Below, piece after piece: positions 53,235 to 62,616 of a DNA stretch of 64,000 nt. The translations under genes were made by a program, and so were the position numbers. Every line of letters starts with the position of its first letter. Position 1 is the first letter of the stretch. The DNA is taken from positions 24,097 through 88,096 of the forward strand of contig JAIBAX010000012.1 of NCBI GenBank assembly GCA_019694955.1, in the 5' to 3' direction. The DNA is from Chitinophagales bacterium. Its GTDB lineage: Bacteria; Bacteroidota; Bacteroidia; Chitinophagales; JADIYW01. Under the pieces are notes generated by a model. The model was not told the origin of the DNA. It ran no database searches and was given only the letters and a program-made list of their open reading frames with translations.

Positions 53235-54479
53235 TTACTCTTTTCTCAACTGCTCACTTGCCTGAATTTTTCCATTTTTTTCTAAGAATATATGGAAATT
53301 ACCTTTTGGCAAAAACCGAATATCCAGGCGATAGGGCAATATGATTTTCTCATCAGAGAAAACTGTTTGTCCTGCATTATTACAAATACTGATATCGTAC
53401 ACCTCATCCATGCTTCTATCTCCGGACGCCAATACAACTTCATCAACGGCGGGATTGGGGAACAGCATCAGTTTTCCGGCATTGGGTTGTTGGAAGTTGG
53501 CAAAATCATCTTCACAACCCATCACATTTCTAAAAAAATGAACTAGGTAGTAGATGGTACTGTCAAAATACGGCTGAACGGCTTCGCCACCATCTTCATA
53601 AGAGGTATGATCATGCGTCGGGATAATATAAAAAGGGTTATAAATACCTCTTTCTACTGCTTTCTCATGTAGCAACTTACTGCCTTCAATAACCGGAAGC
53701 ATGGGCAAATCATATGGATGGCCACGTTCAAACGGTATTTGTGGATCCCAGATATTGTGAACACTTACAAAAGGTATCTTCGCGCCATTATTCATGAAAT
53801 CAGCGTCACCAAGTGCGCCGTTGATATTAACAATTCCTGCAACACGATAGGAGTAACCGGGTGTACCGGAGTTGCCTTCTAACCCGCCTACTTCATCCAT
53901 CCATTCTTTCCAATTGGGTTGCAATGAATCTGCTGCATCCAGATATGCTAAGTGTAAAGAACTGATGGCGCCGGCAGACGCACCACCGATAAATACTTTT
54001 TCCCTGTCGAGGCCAAAGGTATTGCCACCTTCCAAGATATCCTTATCCAGATAACGAACAATGGCTTTTGCATCCTGATTGCCTCTGGCAACAGCCTTGA
54101 CCATATTTTCTCCCGATAATAGTGAAACAATGGATGGTTCTTTTCTATAGTTTGGGCAGATGACGACATAACCTTTTCTAGCCAAGTTATACCCTAATAA
54201 TGAACTTTCTGCAATGTTTTCATTCCCACTCCAATAGGCGCCACCATGAATAAATATAAATACAGCCCTGTGCTTGGAAGTATCTCCAACGGGTTCGTAC
54301 ACATCGAATTTCAGTTGCTGCAATTGCCCTTCCGCATTGATATTTTCTCCATACAAATAATCGCCGGAGAATTTTACTTTATCAAAAATATCGTTGAGGT
54401 ATCTGTTACCGCAAATTTCCTGACTGTGCGATAGTTGCACACAAATGAACATTGCAATGAGCAGCAGATACTTATGCAT
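53235..54479 (-). CDS. Secreted alpha/beta-hydrolase (carboxylesterase) with T9SS C-terminal domain
   Basis: A 414-residue protein with signal peptide MHKYLLLIAMFICVQLSHS. The esterase/lipase domain (about 40-320) has FIFIHGGAYWSG (oxyanion HGG), the nucleophile elbow IGGASAGAISS (G-x-S-x-G), and a late His in THDHTSYEDGG. The C-terminal region (about 335-414) starts with LMLFPNPAVDEVVL and contains IRFLPKGNFHIFLE, the pattern of the type IX secretion sorting tail, so the enzyme should be exported across the outer membrane. It starts 3 nt after the floA stop, so it is co-transcribed with floA and nfeD. Confidence 0.87.
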   Translation of the reverse strand: MHKYLLLIAMFICVQLSHSQEICGNRYLNDIFDKVKFSGDYLYGENINAEGQLQQLKFDVYEPVGDTSKHRAVFIFIHGGAYWSGNENIAESSLLGYNLARKGYVVICPNYRKEPSIVSLLSGENMVKAVARGNQDAKAIVRYLDKDILEGGNTFGLDREKVFIGGASAGAISSLHLAYLDAADSLQPNWKEWMDEVGGLEGNSGTPGYSYRVAGIVNINGALGDADFMNNGAKIPFVSVHNIWDPQIPFERGHPYDLPMLPVIEGSKLLHEKAVERGIYNPFYIIPTHDHTSYEDGGEAVQPYFDSTIYYLVHFFRNVMGCEDDFANFQQPNAGKLMLFPNPAVDEVVLASGDRSMDEVYDISICNNAGQTVFSDEKIILPYRLDIRFLPKGNFHIFLEKNGKIQASEQLRKE

Positions 54480-54482
54480 ATC

Positions 54483-55472
54483 CTATTCTTTGTTTGTAGA
54501 GCCTTTGTTATCATCTGCGATGGAATCGCGCATTTTGGTATCTGCTTTTACATTCTCCAACTTGTAATAGTCCATTAAACCGAGGTTGCCACTTCTGAAT
54601 GCTTCTGCAATTGCCAAGGGAATCTCTGCTTCTGCGAGGATAACTTTTGCTTTTGCTTCCTGAGCCTTCGCTTTCATTTCCTGCTCATAAGCAACTGCCA
54701 TGGCACGACGCTCTTCTGCTTTTGCCTGAGCGATGTTCTTATCGGCATTTGCCTGATCAATTTGAAGTTCTGCACCGATATTCTTTCCAATGTCAACATC
54801 CGCAATATCAATAGAGAGGATTTCGTATGCCGTTCCGGCATCTAACCCTTTGTTAAGTACTAATTTGGAGATAGAATCCGGATTTTCCATAACTTCCTTA
54901 TGCGAATTAGACGAACCAATAGATGTTACGATCCCTTCTCCTACCCTTGCCAGAATGGTTTCTTCTCCTGCCCCACCCACTAATTGGCGAATATTGGCAC
55001 GTACAGTCACCCTAGCTTTTGCTACCAACTGGATACCATCTTTCGCAACAGCGGTAACCGGAGGACAGGTGATTACTTTCGGATTTACAGACATTTGAAC
55101 GGCTTGTAGTACGTCCCTACCCGCTAAATCTATGGCGGTAGCCTCTTTGAAGGTGAGCGGAATATTGGCTTTATCAGCGGAGATAAGTGCATTTACAACG
55201 GCATTCACACGACCACCCGCTAAGTAGTGTGCTTCCAAATCATTCCTAGTAAGATCCAACCCTGCTTTGGTAGCAGTTATCATAGCATTCACAATAACGG
55301 TGGGCGGAACTCTTCTCAACTGCATGAAAATAAGTTGGAAGAAATTGATGTGTACGTTAGACAGCTTTGCCGAAATCCACAGTCCAATATAACGGATAAA
55401 CATCAACCCGAAGATGAGAATAAATATGACCATAATGATGGTCGCAACTAATAAGAGTGTTCCTGAGTCCAT
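54483..55472 (-). CDS. floA: Flotillin-like protein FloA
   Basis: A 329-residue membrane scaffold of functional lipid microdomains. A short N-terminal helix (about 5-30) is followed by an SPFH/flotillin domain (IRRVPP-like, [33 protein letters not shown]), the [18 protein letters not shown] stretch and a coiled coil rich in [14 protein letters not shown] and [13 protein letters not shown]. It matches the FloA (YqfA) family at the usual length. It sits 41 bp after the NfeD-like gene and 3 bp before the esterase gene. Confidence 0.93.
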   Translation of the reverse strand: MDSGTLLLVATIIMVIFILIFGLMFIRYIGLWISAKLSNVHINFFQLIFMQLRRVPPTVIVNAMITATKAGLDLTRNDLEAHYLAGGRVNAVVNALISADKANIPLTFKEATAIDLAGRDVLQAVQMSVNPKVITCPPVTAVAKDGIQLVAKARVTVRANIRQLVGGAGEETILARVGEGIVTSIGSSNSHKEVMENPDSISKLVLNKGLDAGTAYEILSIDIADVDIGKNIGAELQIDQANADKNIAQAKAEERRAMAVAYEQEMKAKAQEAKAKVILAEAEIPLAIAEAFRSGNLGLMDYYKLENVKADTKMRDSIADDNKGSTNKE

Positions 55473-55513
55473 TTGATAATAATTTTACGATGAAAATAAG
55501 ATAAATATTTGAA

Positions 55514-56002
55514 TTAAGCAGATTCTTCCTGAAGTTTCACGACAATTTTATTGTCTTTTATTTGTGCGATGCAGACAAGTGAGCCATTGGAGATAAAACC
55601 TTCTTGTGTAACAACGTTGACACGGTATTCTCCAAACAAGGCAGTTCCTTGTGGACGAAGATCTGAAATGGTAGTTCCGATGTCTCCGGCTTTGAGACCG
55701 AAATCCTTAAATTCGTTGACTTTACCATCAATAACTTCTTTCATGGCGATTTTACTCTTTGCAATTTGCTTTGAGCCAAAATAGAAGAAAATGGCACTCA
55801 GGAGGACTGAGCCAAGAAAGGTTATGGTGCCGTACTTGGGCCCCATCAGAATGTATGCGAGGGCTACACCTGCCAGCACGATAAACACACCCAACTTACC
55901 AAAAATCAATGTGCCGGGAAAAATGAAAAACTCGACTATAAAAAGTAGAAATCCCACAATAAGGATGATGCCTACTACCGGTAAAAAATGTGCTACTTCC
56001 AT
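55514..56002 (-). CDS. NfeD-like membrane protein
   Basis: A 162-residue NfeD1b-type protein: membrane helices at about 8-30, 36-55 and 60-80, then an OB-fold domain at about 100-160 with AGDIGTTISDLRPQGTALFGEYRVNVVTQEGFI, typical of the NfeD C-terminus. Such proteins pair with flotillins. The ATG at 56002 was chosen because helix 1 begins directly after it; a longer in-frame extension would cross the divergent rlmH promoter. It heads the operon nfeD-floA-esterase. Confidence 0.85.
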   Translation of the reverse strand: MEVAHFLPVVGIILIVGFLLFIVEFFIFPGTLIFGKLGVFIVLAGVALAYILMGPKYGTITFLGSVLLSAIFFYFGSKQIAKSKIAMKEVIDGKVNEFKDFGLKAGDIGTTISDLRPQGTALFGEYRVNVVTQEGFISNGSLVCIAQIKDNKIVVKLQEESA

Positions 56003-56032
56003 ATTTTTTATACTATGTTGTAAAATTAAGTA

Positions 56033-56040
56033 TAGTTTTG
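56033..56040 (+). promoter_or_regulatory. Candidate -7 element of rlmH
   Basis: TAGTTTTG matches TAnnTTTG and ends 38 nt before the rlmH ATG, in the 76-bp divergent region with nfeD. Confidence 0.4.
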
Positions 56041-56078
56041 GTATTATTTCTTCAAAGAAACATGTATTTTCAGCCGCA

Positions 56079-56552
56079 ATGCGATACGAACTCTGGGCGA
56101 TAGGAAAAACGAATGAAAAGTACCTCGAAGAAGGTTGTAAGGAATACCTGAAACGGATTAGTCGTTTTGGTGCTTTTGAGTTCATTATTTGGAATGATGT
56201 GCGCATTGGCACAGAAACGCCTGCCGAAATGGTGAAGCAAAAAGAGGCCACTTCTTTCCTTAGTAAACTTAGCAAAGACGACTATGTAGTTCTATTGGAC
56301 GAAAAAGGTAATAGTATGAGTTCGCGATCTTTTGCTGAATACCTCGAAGACTTTGAGTGGATTGGCAAGAAAAAGGTGATATTCATTATTGGCGGTGCAT
56401 TCGGTTTCGACAAATCCTTGTACCAACGGGCAAATGACAAGCTTTCTCTTTCCAAGATGACGATGTCGCACCAATTGATTCGGTTGGTATTTTTGGAACA
56501 ATTTTACCGCGCAATGACGATTTTAAACAACCACCCCTATCACAACGACTGA
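56079..56552 (+). CDS. rlmH: 23S rRNA (pseudouridine1915-N3)-methyltransferase RlmH
   Basis: A 157-residue SPOUT methyltransferase, the family's standard length. The N-terminus MRYELWAIGKTNEKYLEEGCKEY and DYVVLLDEKGNSMSSRSFAEYLE are typical, as are IFIIGGAFGFD (SAM knot) and LSLSKMTMSHQLIRLVFLEQFYRAMTI. The ATG at 56079 is chosen since upstream frame sequence belongs to the divergent promoter and nfeD. It is 2 nt before the rhomboid gene. Confidence 0.96.
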   Translation: MRYELWAIGKTNEKYLEEGCKEYLKRISRFGAFEFIIWNDVRIGTETPAEMVKQKEATSFLSKLSKDDYVVLLDEKGNSMSSRSFAEYLEDFEWIGKKKVIFIIGGAFGFDKSLYQRANDKLSLSKMTMSHQLIRLVFLEQFYRAMTILNNHPYHND

Positions 56553-56554
56553 TT

Positions 56555-57154
56555 ATGATTACCTATTTTATTATTGGATTTACTGTATTTATTTCCCTGA
56601 TGGCATTCAATGATACATCTATTGTCAGGAAGCTTATCTTCCACCCTGCAAGTATTCAGCGTAATAATAATTACGGCACTTTTTTATACCATGGCTTTAT
56701 TCATGGCGATATGAATCACTTGATTTTCAATATGATTTCTTTCTATTTCTTTGGACCTACGCTAGAAAGAATTTTTGTTGCTGAAAATGGAAAAATTGGC
56801 TCTACCTATTATATTTTATTTTATCTCTCCGCAATAATAGTAAGTTCTATTTATTCATACTTTAAACATAAAGACGATGAACGATACATGGCATTGGGTG
56901 CATCCGGTGGAATTTCAGCAGTCATTTTTAGTTATATTGTTTTTCAACCTTTGGCTACATTAAACTTTTTTATTCCAGCATTTATTTATGCTCCGCTTTT
57001 TGTTATCTTTTCTCTTTACCTTTCCAAAAAAGGTCGAGACAATATTGGTCACGATGCGCATATCAGTGGGGCATTGTATGGTTTCATTTTTACGATAATA
57101 CTTTTCCCAGACAGTTTAAAGAATTTCATATGGCAAATCGGCAACGTCTTTTAA
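56555..57154 (+). CDS. Rhomboid-family intramembrane serine protease
   Basis: A 199-residue six-helix membrane protein. HGDMNHLIFNMISFYFFG is the conserved H-x-x-x-N region, ALGASGGISAVIF contains the catalytic serine of GASG, and DAHISGALYGFIF the catalytic histidine. It lies between rlmH (2-nt gap) and the threonine aldolase gene, whose start lies 25 nt inside its 3' end, so all three form an operon. Substrate unknown. Confidence 0.9.
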   Translation: MITYFIIGFTVFISLMAFNDTSIVRKLIFHPASIQRNNNYGTFLYHGFIHGDMNHLIFNMISFYFFGPTLERIFVAENGKIGSTYYILFYLSAIIVSSIYSYFKHKDDERYMALGASGGISAVIFSYIVFQPLATLNFFIPAFIYAPLFVIFSLYLSKKGRDNIGHDAHISGALYGFIFTIILFPDSLKNFIWQIGNVF

Positions 57155-58167
57155 TAGACCTTCGAAGCGATACAGTTACAAAGCCTACACCTGCTATGCT
57201 ACAGGCGATGTTGGAAGCGGAAGTAGGGGATGATGTGTTTGGTGAAGACCCAACAGTAGGCATTTTAGAACGAAAGATTGCCAAATTATTCGATAAAGAA
57301 GCCGCCCTATTTGTCCCTTCCGGAACGATGGCCAACCAAATTGCCGTGAAAGCGCATACGCAACCCATGGATGAAATTATTCTGGCTAAAAACGCCCATA
57401 TTTACTATTATGAAACGGCAGGTTTTGCCTTCCATTCAGGTGTTTCCGTAAAATTGGTCGATACGGAATCCGGAATTTTCACCCATGAAGATGTCATGCA
57501 AAATATTCAACCCGACTTCGACTGGCTGCCAAAAACCAGTCTTGTCTGTTTAGAAAATACCAGTAATAAAGGCGGTGGCAGTTGTTATGAGTTGGAAAAT
57601 ATCCATAACATACAGAAAACTTGCACTGAAAAAGGGCTGAAACTCCATATCGATGGTGCCAGAATTTGGAATGCCATTATAGCAAAAGGTTATTCGACTG
57701 AAGATATCGGTCGCTCTTGTGACAGTATTTCTGTATGCTTTAGCAAAGGGTTGGGCGCACCCGTAGGAAGTGCTTTGGTTGGAGATATTGCCTTCATAAA
57801 AAAATCCAGAAGAATAAGAAAAGCATTTGGTGGTGGCATGCGTCAGGTGGGCTTGCTAGCCGGTGCGGCCATCTATGCTTTAGACCATAACCTGCAAAGG
57901 CTCACCACCGACCATCTTCATGCACAAGCCATCAGTGAAATCCTAAACAAAATGGAATGGGTTTCTTCCGTTTTACCAACGGAAACGAATATCATCATCT
58001 TTGAAATCCATGAAGAAAAGACTTCTGTCGAACAAGTACTTTCTCACTTACAGGAAAATGGTATTCTCGCTGTACAATTCGGCCCGAAACATATTCGCAT
58101 GGTTACGCATTTGGACATCTCTCATGAAATGGTGAAACAAGTTGTGAAATGCATACTTAGTCATTAG
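57130..58167 (+). CDS. Low-specificity L-threonine aldolase
   Basis: PLP enzyme of 345 residues that cleaves threonine to glycine and acetaldehyde. IDLRSDTVTKPTPAMLQAM, GDDVFGEDPTV and VPSGTMANQIAVKAH open the fold. HIDGARIWNA carries the PLP-contacting Asp and Arg, and the Schiff-base lysine is in SVCFSKGLGAPVGS. It overlaps the rhomboid gene by 25 nt. A repeat cluster follows its stop. Confidence 0.95.
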   Translation: MANRQRLLIDLRSDTVTKPTPAMLQAMLEAEVGDDVFGEDPTVGILERKIAKLFDKEAALFVPSGTMANQIAVKAHTQPMDEIILAKNAHIYYYETAGFAFHSGVSVKLVDTESGIFTHEDVMQNIQPDFDWLPKTSLVCLENTSNKGGGSCYELENIHNIQKTCTEKGLKLHIDGARIWNAIIAKGYSTEDIGRSCDSISVCFSKGLGAPVGSALVGDIAFIKKSRRIRKAFGGGMRQVGLLAGAAIYALDHNLQRLTTDHLHAQAISEILNKMEWVSSVLPTETNIIIFEIHEEKTSVEQVLSHLQENGILAVQFGPKHIRMVTHLDISHEMVKQVVKCILSH

Positions 58168-58471
58168 TTTTTGGTCATTAGTCATGACAATGGTCTGTTT
58201 TTCCAAATCTTCTAATTGTCCTGCGACATTCGTATTGCGTACTGCGACAATTTTCATGTTTTTTTGCCACGAATGCACGAATTTTCACATTTCCAAATTT
58301 ACCGTGAACTGTTGACCAATGACCATTGTCTGTGGTCTATTGACTGTCGTCCGTTGACAATGGTCTGTTTTTCCAAATCTCCAAATCCTCTAATTGTCCG
58401 GCGACATTCGTACTGCGTCTTGCGACGGCTGTGGTCTATTGACTGTGGTCTGTTGACCAAAGACCTATTGA
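58168..58471. repeat. Intergenic repeat-phrase cluster
   Basis: No gene in 304 bp between convergent threonine aldolase and purC. GCG-type boxes lie at 58222-58249 and 58400-58427. Other words are TTTGCCACGAATGCACGAATT at about 58261-58281, TTCACATTTCCAAATTTACC, and repeated GTCTGTGGTCTATTGACTGT / GTCCGTTGACAATGGTCTG units around 58330-58370 and 58430-58485. The last of these reach a few bases into purC. Confidence 0.75.
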
Positions 58472-59431
58472 CTATTGACGACTGTCCTCATTTAGCCGAC
58501 TTAAACTTTTCAAAATATGGTTTTCGATTCTCTGCGATAGATTCGTTTGTTCACCTTTGACAAAAGCTTCTCCGGTAATCTTTTCATATAAATGAATATA
58601 GCGCTCAGAGATGGTGTTTACCCACTCGTCGCTCATTTCGGGTACGGTCTGTCCTTCTTTTCCCATAAAGTTATTGGCAATCAGCCACTCGCGTACAAAT
58701 TCTTTAGACAGTTGTTGCTGCGGTTCGCCATTTGCCAAGCGTGTTTCATAACCTTCCAAATAAAAATACCTGGATGAATCGGGAGTATGTATTTCATCCA
58801 TGAGGTATATCTGGTTGCCTATTTTGCCAAACTCATACTTCGTATCTACGAGGATAAGCCCTTTTTCTTCGGCCATCTCCTGCCCTCTTTTAAAGATGGC
58901 TCTGGCATATTGCTCCAATTGCGCATAATCTTCAGCACTGACAATGCCTCGGCTAATGATTTCTTCCTTGCTGATATCTTCATCATGCCCTTCGCTTGCC
59001 TTCGTGGTGGGAGTAATTATAGGTTCTGGGAAGGCTTGGTTTTCTACCATACCTTCTGGCATTACTGCCCCACATAACACGCGTTCTCCTGATTGATACG
59101 TTCGCCAGGCATGTCCTGCCAAATAACCTCTTATGACCATTTCTATCTTAAAAGGCACACATATTCTACCGATGGTAACATTGGGGTCTGGAACATCTAT
59201 CACCCAGTTGGGAAGGATGTCTTCTGTGGCTTTCAGAAATTTTGCAGCGATTTGGTTCAACACTTGCCCTTTATAGGGAATGGGTTTGGGCAACACAACG
59301 TCAAAAGCCGAAATCCGGTCGCTTACTACCATAACGAGGTATGTATCTGCGATGGTGTAAACATCACGAACTTTTCCTTTGTAAAATGCTGTTTGTTGGG
59401 GGAGATTGAACGTTGTTCCTTCTAATGCCAT
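58472..59431 (-). CDS. purC: Phosphoribosylaminoimidazole-succinocarboxamide synthase
   Basis: Purine biosynthesis enzyme of 319 residues, the longer form similar to the yeast type. [55 protein letters not shown] and [10 protein letters not shown] are typical ATP-grasp-type SAICAR synthetase elements. Last residues fall in the repeat cluster. It starts 5 nt after the phoH stop, so the two are co-transcribed. Confidence 0.95.
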   Translation of the reverse strand: MALEGTTFNLPQQTAFYKGKVRDVYTIADTYLVMVVSDRISAFDVVLPKPIPYKGQVLNQIAAKFLKATEDILPNWVIDVPDPNVTIGRICVPFKIEMVIRGYLAGHAWRTYQSGERVLCGAVMPEGMVENQAFPEPIITPTTKASEGHDEDISKEEIISRGIVSAEDYAQLEQYARAIFKRGQEMAEEKGLILVDTKYEFGKIGNQIYLMDEIHTPDSSRYFYLEGYETRLANGEPQQQLSKEFVREWLIANNFMGKEGQTVPEMSDEWVNTISERYIHLYEKITGEAFVKGEQTNLSQRIENHILKSLSRLNEDSRQ

Positions 59432-59436
59432 GTTGT

Positions 59437-60432
59437 TTATTTTCCGTGAAACTCTGATTGATTTTGTTCTTCCTGAGACTTTTCTCTTTCCTTTTCTCTA
59501 TCAAATGCCTTGATAATGGCTTTGACCAATCGATGCCTTACTACATCTTCATCCGTGAGCCTTGTAATACCGATACCATCTATGCCGTCAAGAATTTTCA
59601 TCGTTTTTGCCAATCCCGACACCTGCGCCCTCGGCAAGTCTATTTGCGATAAATCACCTGTAATGATACATTTTGCCGATGGACCGATACGGGTGAGGAA
59701 CATTTTTAGTTGCAGTTGTGTGGCATTCTGTGCTTCATCTAAGATCATGAAGGCATTATCCAAAGTACGTCCACGCATATACGCCAATGGAGCAATTTCA
59801 ATTACCCTGTTGGTCATAAAGTAGGCGAGTTTATCTGCCGGAATCATATCATCCAGTGCATCATATAACGGGCGTAGATAGGGGTCTATTTTTTCTTTTA
59901 AATCTCCGGGCAGAAAGCCGAGGTTCTCTCCCGCTTCCACCGCAGGACGTGTCAGGATAATCTTTTTTACCCATTTATTCTTGAGCGCCCGCACTGCGAG
60001 TGCCACGGCGGTATAAGTTTTTCCCGTACCAGCCGGACCGATAGCGAAGACAATATCATTGTGTTCTGACAACTCCACCAACTTTTTTTGATTTGCCGTT
60101 CGGGCACGTACCAGCGTTCCGTTAGGACCATACACCAAAACATTGTCTTTAAATTCAGGAAAGTCCGTCTCATAGGGATTCCCTCCACGCAGAATTTCTT
60201 CTAAGTGCTTATCCGATATCTTACCGTACTGCTCCGTGTAATGGATGACTTTATCCATTTTCTCCCGAAAGAGGTCGACATCTTCCTCACTGCCAGCCAC
60301 CATGATTTTATTACCTCTAGCGGCAATCCGCAATCTGCTAAACTCCTTGTTAAGTATCTTTAGTTTTGCATTATTGTTACCAAAGAACTCTACGGGGTCA
60401 ATTGTTTCTAATTTAATTACTAACTCACTCAA
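59437..60432 (-). CDS. phoH: PhoH family ATPase (YbeZ-type)
   Basis: A 331-residue P-loop ATPase linked to RNA metabolism and ribosome function. The N-terminal nucleic-acid-binding-like part (about 1-90) precedes Walker [70 protein letters not shown] (Walker B) and [21 protein letters not shown]. The in-frame start is a TTG at 60432; the next ATG would lose the conserved N-terminus ([17 protein letters not shown]), so TTG is believed. It precedes purC by 5 nt and is divergent from the SAM-hydrolase-like gene. Confidence 0.92.
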   Translation of the reverse strand: MSELVIKLETIDPVEFFGNNNAKLKILNKEFSRLRIAARGNKIMVAGSEEDVDLFREKMDKVIHYTEQYGKISDKHLEEILRGGNPYETDFPEFKDNVLVYGPNGTLVRARTANQKKLVELSEHNDIVFAIGPAGTGKTYTAVALAVRALKNKWVKKIILTRPAVEAGENLGFLPGDLKEKIDPYLRPLYDALDDMIPADKLAYFMTNRVIEIAPLAYMRGRTLDNAFMILDEAQNATQLQLKMFLTRIGPSAKCIITGDLSQIDLPRAQVSGLAKTMKILDGIDGIGITRLTDEDVVRHRLVKAIIKAFDREKEREKSQEEQNQSEFHGK

Positions 60433-60474
60433 TTTTTTTTATTTTTACACCGTGTCATAATATTGCGCATTCTT

Positions 60475-61245
60475 ATGTCTTTTATAACGCTTACTACGGA
60501 CTTTGGCGAACTGGATTATTACGTACCTTCCTTCAAAGGTGCTATTGTCCGTGCTTGTCCATCCGTAAAGTTAATGGACATTAGCCATAATATCCCACCT
60601 TTTAATATCAACATAGCTGCTTACATTGTTAAGAACTCATTTGAAAGTTTCCCGGAGAAGAGTTTGCACATCATTCGTGTTGGTGAAAAAAACCATCCTG
60701 ACCAGCGTCTTTTAGCCGTTACTTACCGGGGGCATTATTTTGTTGCGCCGGATAATGGCGTCTTATCTATGATATTTGAAGAGTCGCCAACCATCGTCGT
60801 TGCGATTAATAAAGAAATGGTCAGCAATGGAAATATTGATGAATACTATCTACGTGCCATCAAGAATTTTGTCTTCAAAGGAAATATCAGTGAAATCGGT
60901 TACGGCACAACAGATTATGTGGAGAAACACTTGTTTAATTCCACGCTTTATCAAAATAAGATTAACGGCGTAATCATGCATATCGATAACTATGGCAACG
61001 CCATAACGAATGTCACAAAAGCTGACTTTGTTAGAGTAGGCAATGGAAAGCCTTTTGTTATTTATTACCGGATAAAAGAGTATTTCGACATCGTTTTAGA
61101 TGATTATTCCTTTGTGGAAGAAGGTGATAAAGTGGCCATCTTCAATTCCAAGGGCTTTTTGGAAATTGCCATCAACGAAGGCAATGCCAGCGAATTATTA
61201 GGACTAGGACTTGGAGATACCGTACAAATTGAATTTAAGTTATGA
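60475..61245 (+). CDS. DUF62 family SAM hydrolase/halogenase-like protein
   Basis: A 256-residue protein of the S-adenosylmethionine hydroxide adenosyltransferase family. SFITLTTDFGELDYYVPSFKGAI carries the conserved T-D-F-G and D-x-Y-V, LMDISHNIPPFNI the D-I-S-H, and VAPDNGVL the N used in SAM binding; NGVIMHIDNYGNAITNV is the second conserved block. The members hydrolyse SAM to adenosine and methionine. Start is the ATG at 60475, 12 nt after a TTG. Its end overlaps the next gene by 4 nt. Confidence 0.88.
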   Translation: MSFITLTTDFGELDYYVPSFKGAIVRACPSVKLMDISHNIPPFNINIAAYIVKNSFESFPEKSLHIIRVGEKNHPDQRLLAVTYRGHYFVAPDNGVLSMIFEESPTIVVAINKEMVSNGNIDEYYLRAIKNFVFKGNISEIGYGTTDYVEKHLFNSTLYQNKINGVIMHIDNYGNAITNVTKADFVRVGNGKPFVIYYRIKEYFDIVLDDYSFVEEGDKVAIFNSKGFLEIAINEGNASELLGLGLGDTVQIEFKL

Positions 61246-61538
61246 TTGTCAGAATAGTTAAAATGACTTTAGAAGAAGATAAAGTTGAAGGCTTTATCAC
61301 CGGGTTTGATGCATTCAAAGAGAAGATTCGCGCGCAACCGGGATGTCAGTATTTGGAAGTATTGCGCGATAAAAACCATTCGGGTATCGTTTTTACATAC
61401 AGTGAATGGGATTCCGAAGAACATCTGAACGACTATCGCACCACAGAACTCTTCCAATCCGCATGGGGTATTGCGAAACCACATTTTACTGCAAAACCGG
61501 AAGCATGGTCATGTCACAAAATCCTTGAATTGAAATGA
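61242..61538 (+). CDS. Antibiotic biosynthesis monooxygenase-like (ABM) protein
   Basis: A 98-residue protein with the ABM ferredoxin-like fold: MIVRIVKMTLEEDKVEGFI, a QPGCQYLEVLRD core, VFTYSEWDSEEHLNDYRTTELFQ. Similar small proteins act as quinol or heme-degrading monooxygenases; the catalytic set is not certain. It overlaps both neighbours by 4 nt (ATGA at each end), so it is translated together with the SAM-hydrolase-like gene and aroB. Confidence 0.78.
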   Translation: MIVRIVKMTLEEDKVEGFITGFDAFKEKIRAQPGCQYLEVLRDKNHSGIVFTYSEWDSEEHLNDYRTTELFQSAWGIAKPHFTAKPEAWSCHKILELK

Positions 61539-62590
61539 AAAACATTACCTTAGACAATTATGTAGTCATTTTTGAAGATAAATTGGATTTCCTCATTGAG
61601 TTTATTGCAGAAAAAGGCTATTCCTCAGTATTTATACTCACTGACACCCAAACGGAACAATTGTGTAAACCATTATTGAATCTTCCGGATGCTATTTCTA
61701 TTGAAATTCCCGAAGGAGAGACTTTCAAGAACCTAGACACTTGTCAGGAGGTTTGGGAGATGCTCTTAAAATGTGGTGCAGACAGGAAATCCTTGCTCAT
61801 CAACCTCGGCGGTGGTGTGATTGGCGATATGGGCGGTTTCATTGCCTCCTGTTATATGCGTGGGTTCGACTTTATACAAGTGCCTACTACCCTTCTCAGT
61901 CAGGTAGATGCTAGCGTAGGCGGTAAGCTTGCCATAGATTTTAAATATGCCAAAAACTTGATTGGTTTATTCAAAGATCCTGTTCTCGTTTTTATACATG
62001 ACAAGTTTCTACAAACTTTACCGGAGCAACAATACCTAAATGGATGGGCAGAAATCTTCAAACACGCCTTGATTGCAGATAAGCAGCTATGGAATGAAAT
62101 CAAACACCTTTCCAACTTGAGACAAGTAAATATTCAGGATATCGTCTTCAAGAACGTTGCCATTAAATCAGAAGTTGTGCGTACTGATCCTTTTGAAAGT
62201 GGGAGAAGAAAGATATTGAATTTTGGTCATACCATTGGACATGCCGTGGAAGCTTTATCGCTTAAAAATGATGAACACCCACTTTTGCACGGTGAGGCAG
62301 TTGTAATTGGAATGATATGTGAAGCCTTCCTCTCTCATAAATATGGCACACTGCACGAAGATGAGTTGGAAGAAATCGTACAAGTGCTTCGGCAACATTA
62401 TTCAGGCTATCCATTAAATAAATTACCATTCTCGGACATTTGGAATTTTATGCGCATGGACAAGAAAAATAATAAAGGTACGGTTTTAGCTTGTTTACTC
62501 GACAGTATCGGTAAAGCTTCTTGGGACCATGAAATTGCTGAAGAGCAATTAAAAGAAGCGGTACATTTTTATATTCAAACCTTCCGTTAA
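61535..62590 (+). CDS. aroB: 3-dehydroquinate synthase
   Basis: Second step of the shikimate pathway; NAD- and metal-dependent cyclase of 351 residues. LINLGGGVIGDMGGFIASCYMRGFDF (NAD-binding), VPTTLLSQVDASVGGKLAIDF, GWAEIFKHALI, and RKILNFGHTIGHAVEAL with metal-binding histidines are typical. It overlaps the ABM gene by 4 nt and is 26 nt before aroA. Confidence 0.96.
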   Translation: MKNITLDNYVVIFEDKLDFLIEFIAEKGYSSVFILTDTQTEQLCKPLLNLPDAISIEIPEGETFKNLDTCQEVWEMLLKCGADRKSLLINLGGGVIGDMGGFIASCYMRGFDFIQVPTTLLSQVDASVGGKLAIDFKYAKNLIGLFKDPVLVFIHDKFLQTLPEQQYLNGWAEIFKHALIADKQLWNEIKHLSNLRQVNIQDIVFKNVAIKSEVVRTDPFESGRRKILNFGHTIGHAVEALSLKNDEHPLLHGEAVVIGMICEAFLSHKYGTLHEDELEEIVQVLRQHYSGYPLNKLPFSDIWNFMRMDKKNNKGTVLACLLDSIGKASWDHEIAEEQLKEAVHFYIQTFR

Positions 62591-62616
62591 CCATCGTTGA
62601 CAAGAAAATTATTCGA

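Noticed and set aside
58216..58560. A 114-codon frame across the repeat cluster into purC
   Set aside because: Composed of repeat words and antisense purC; no start context or domain.
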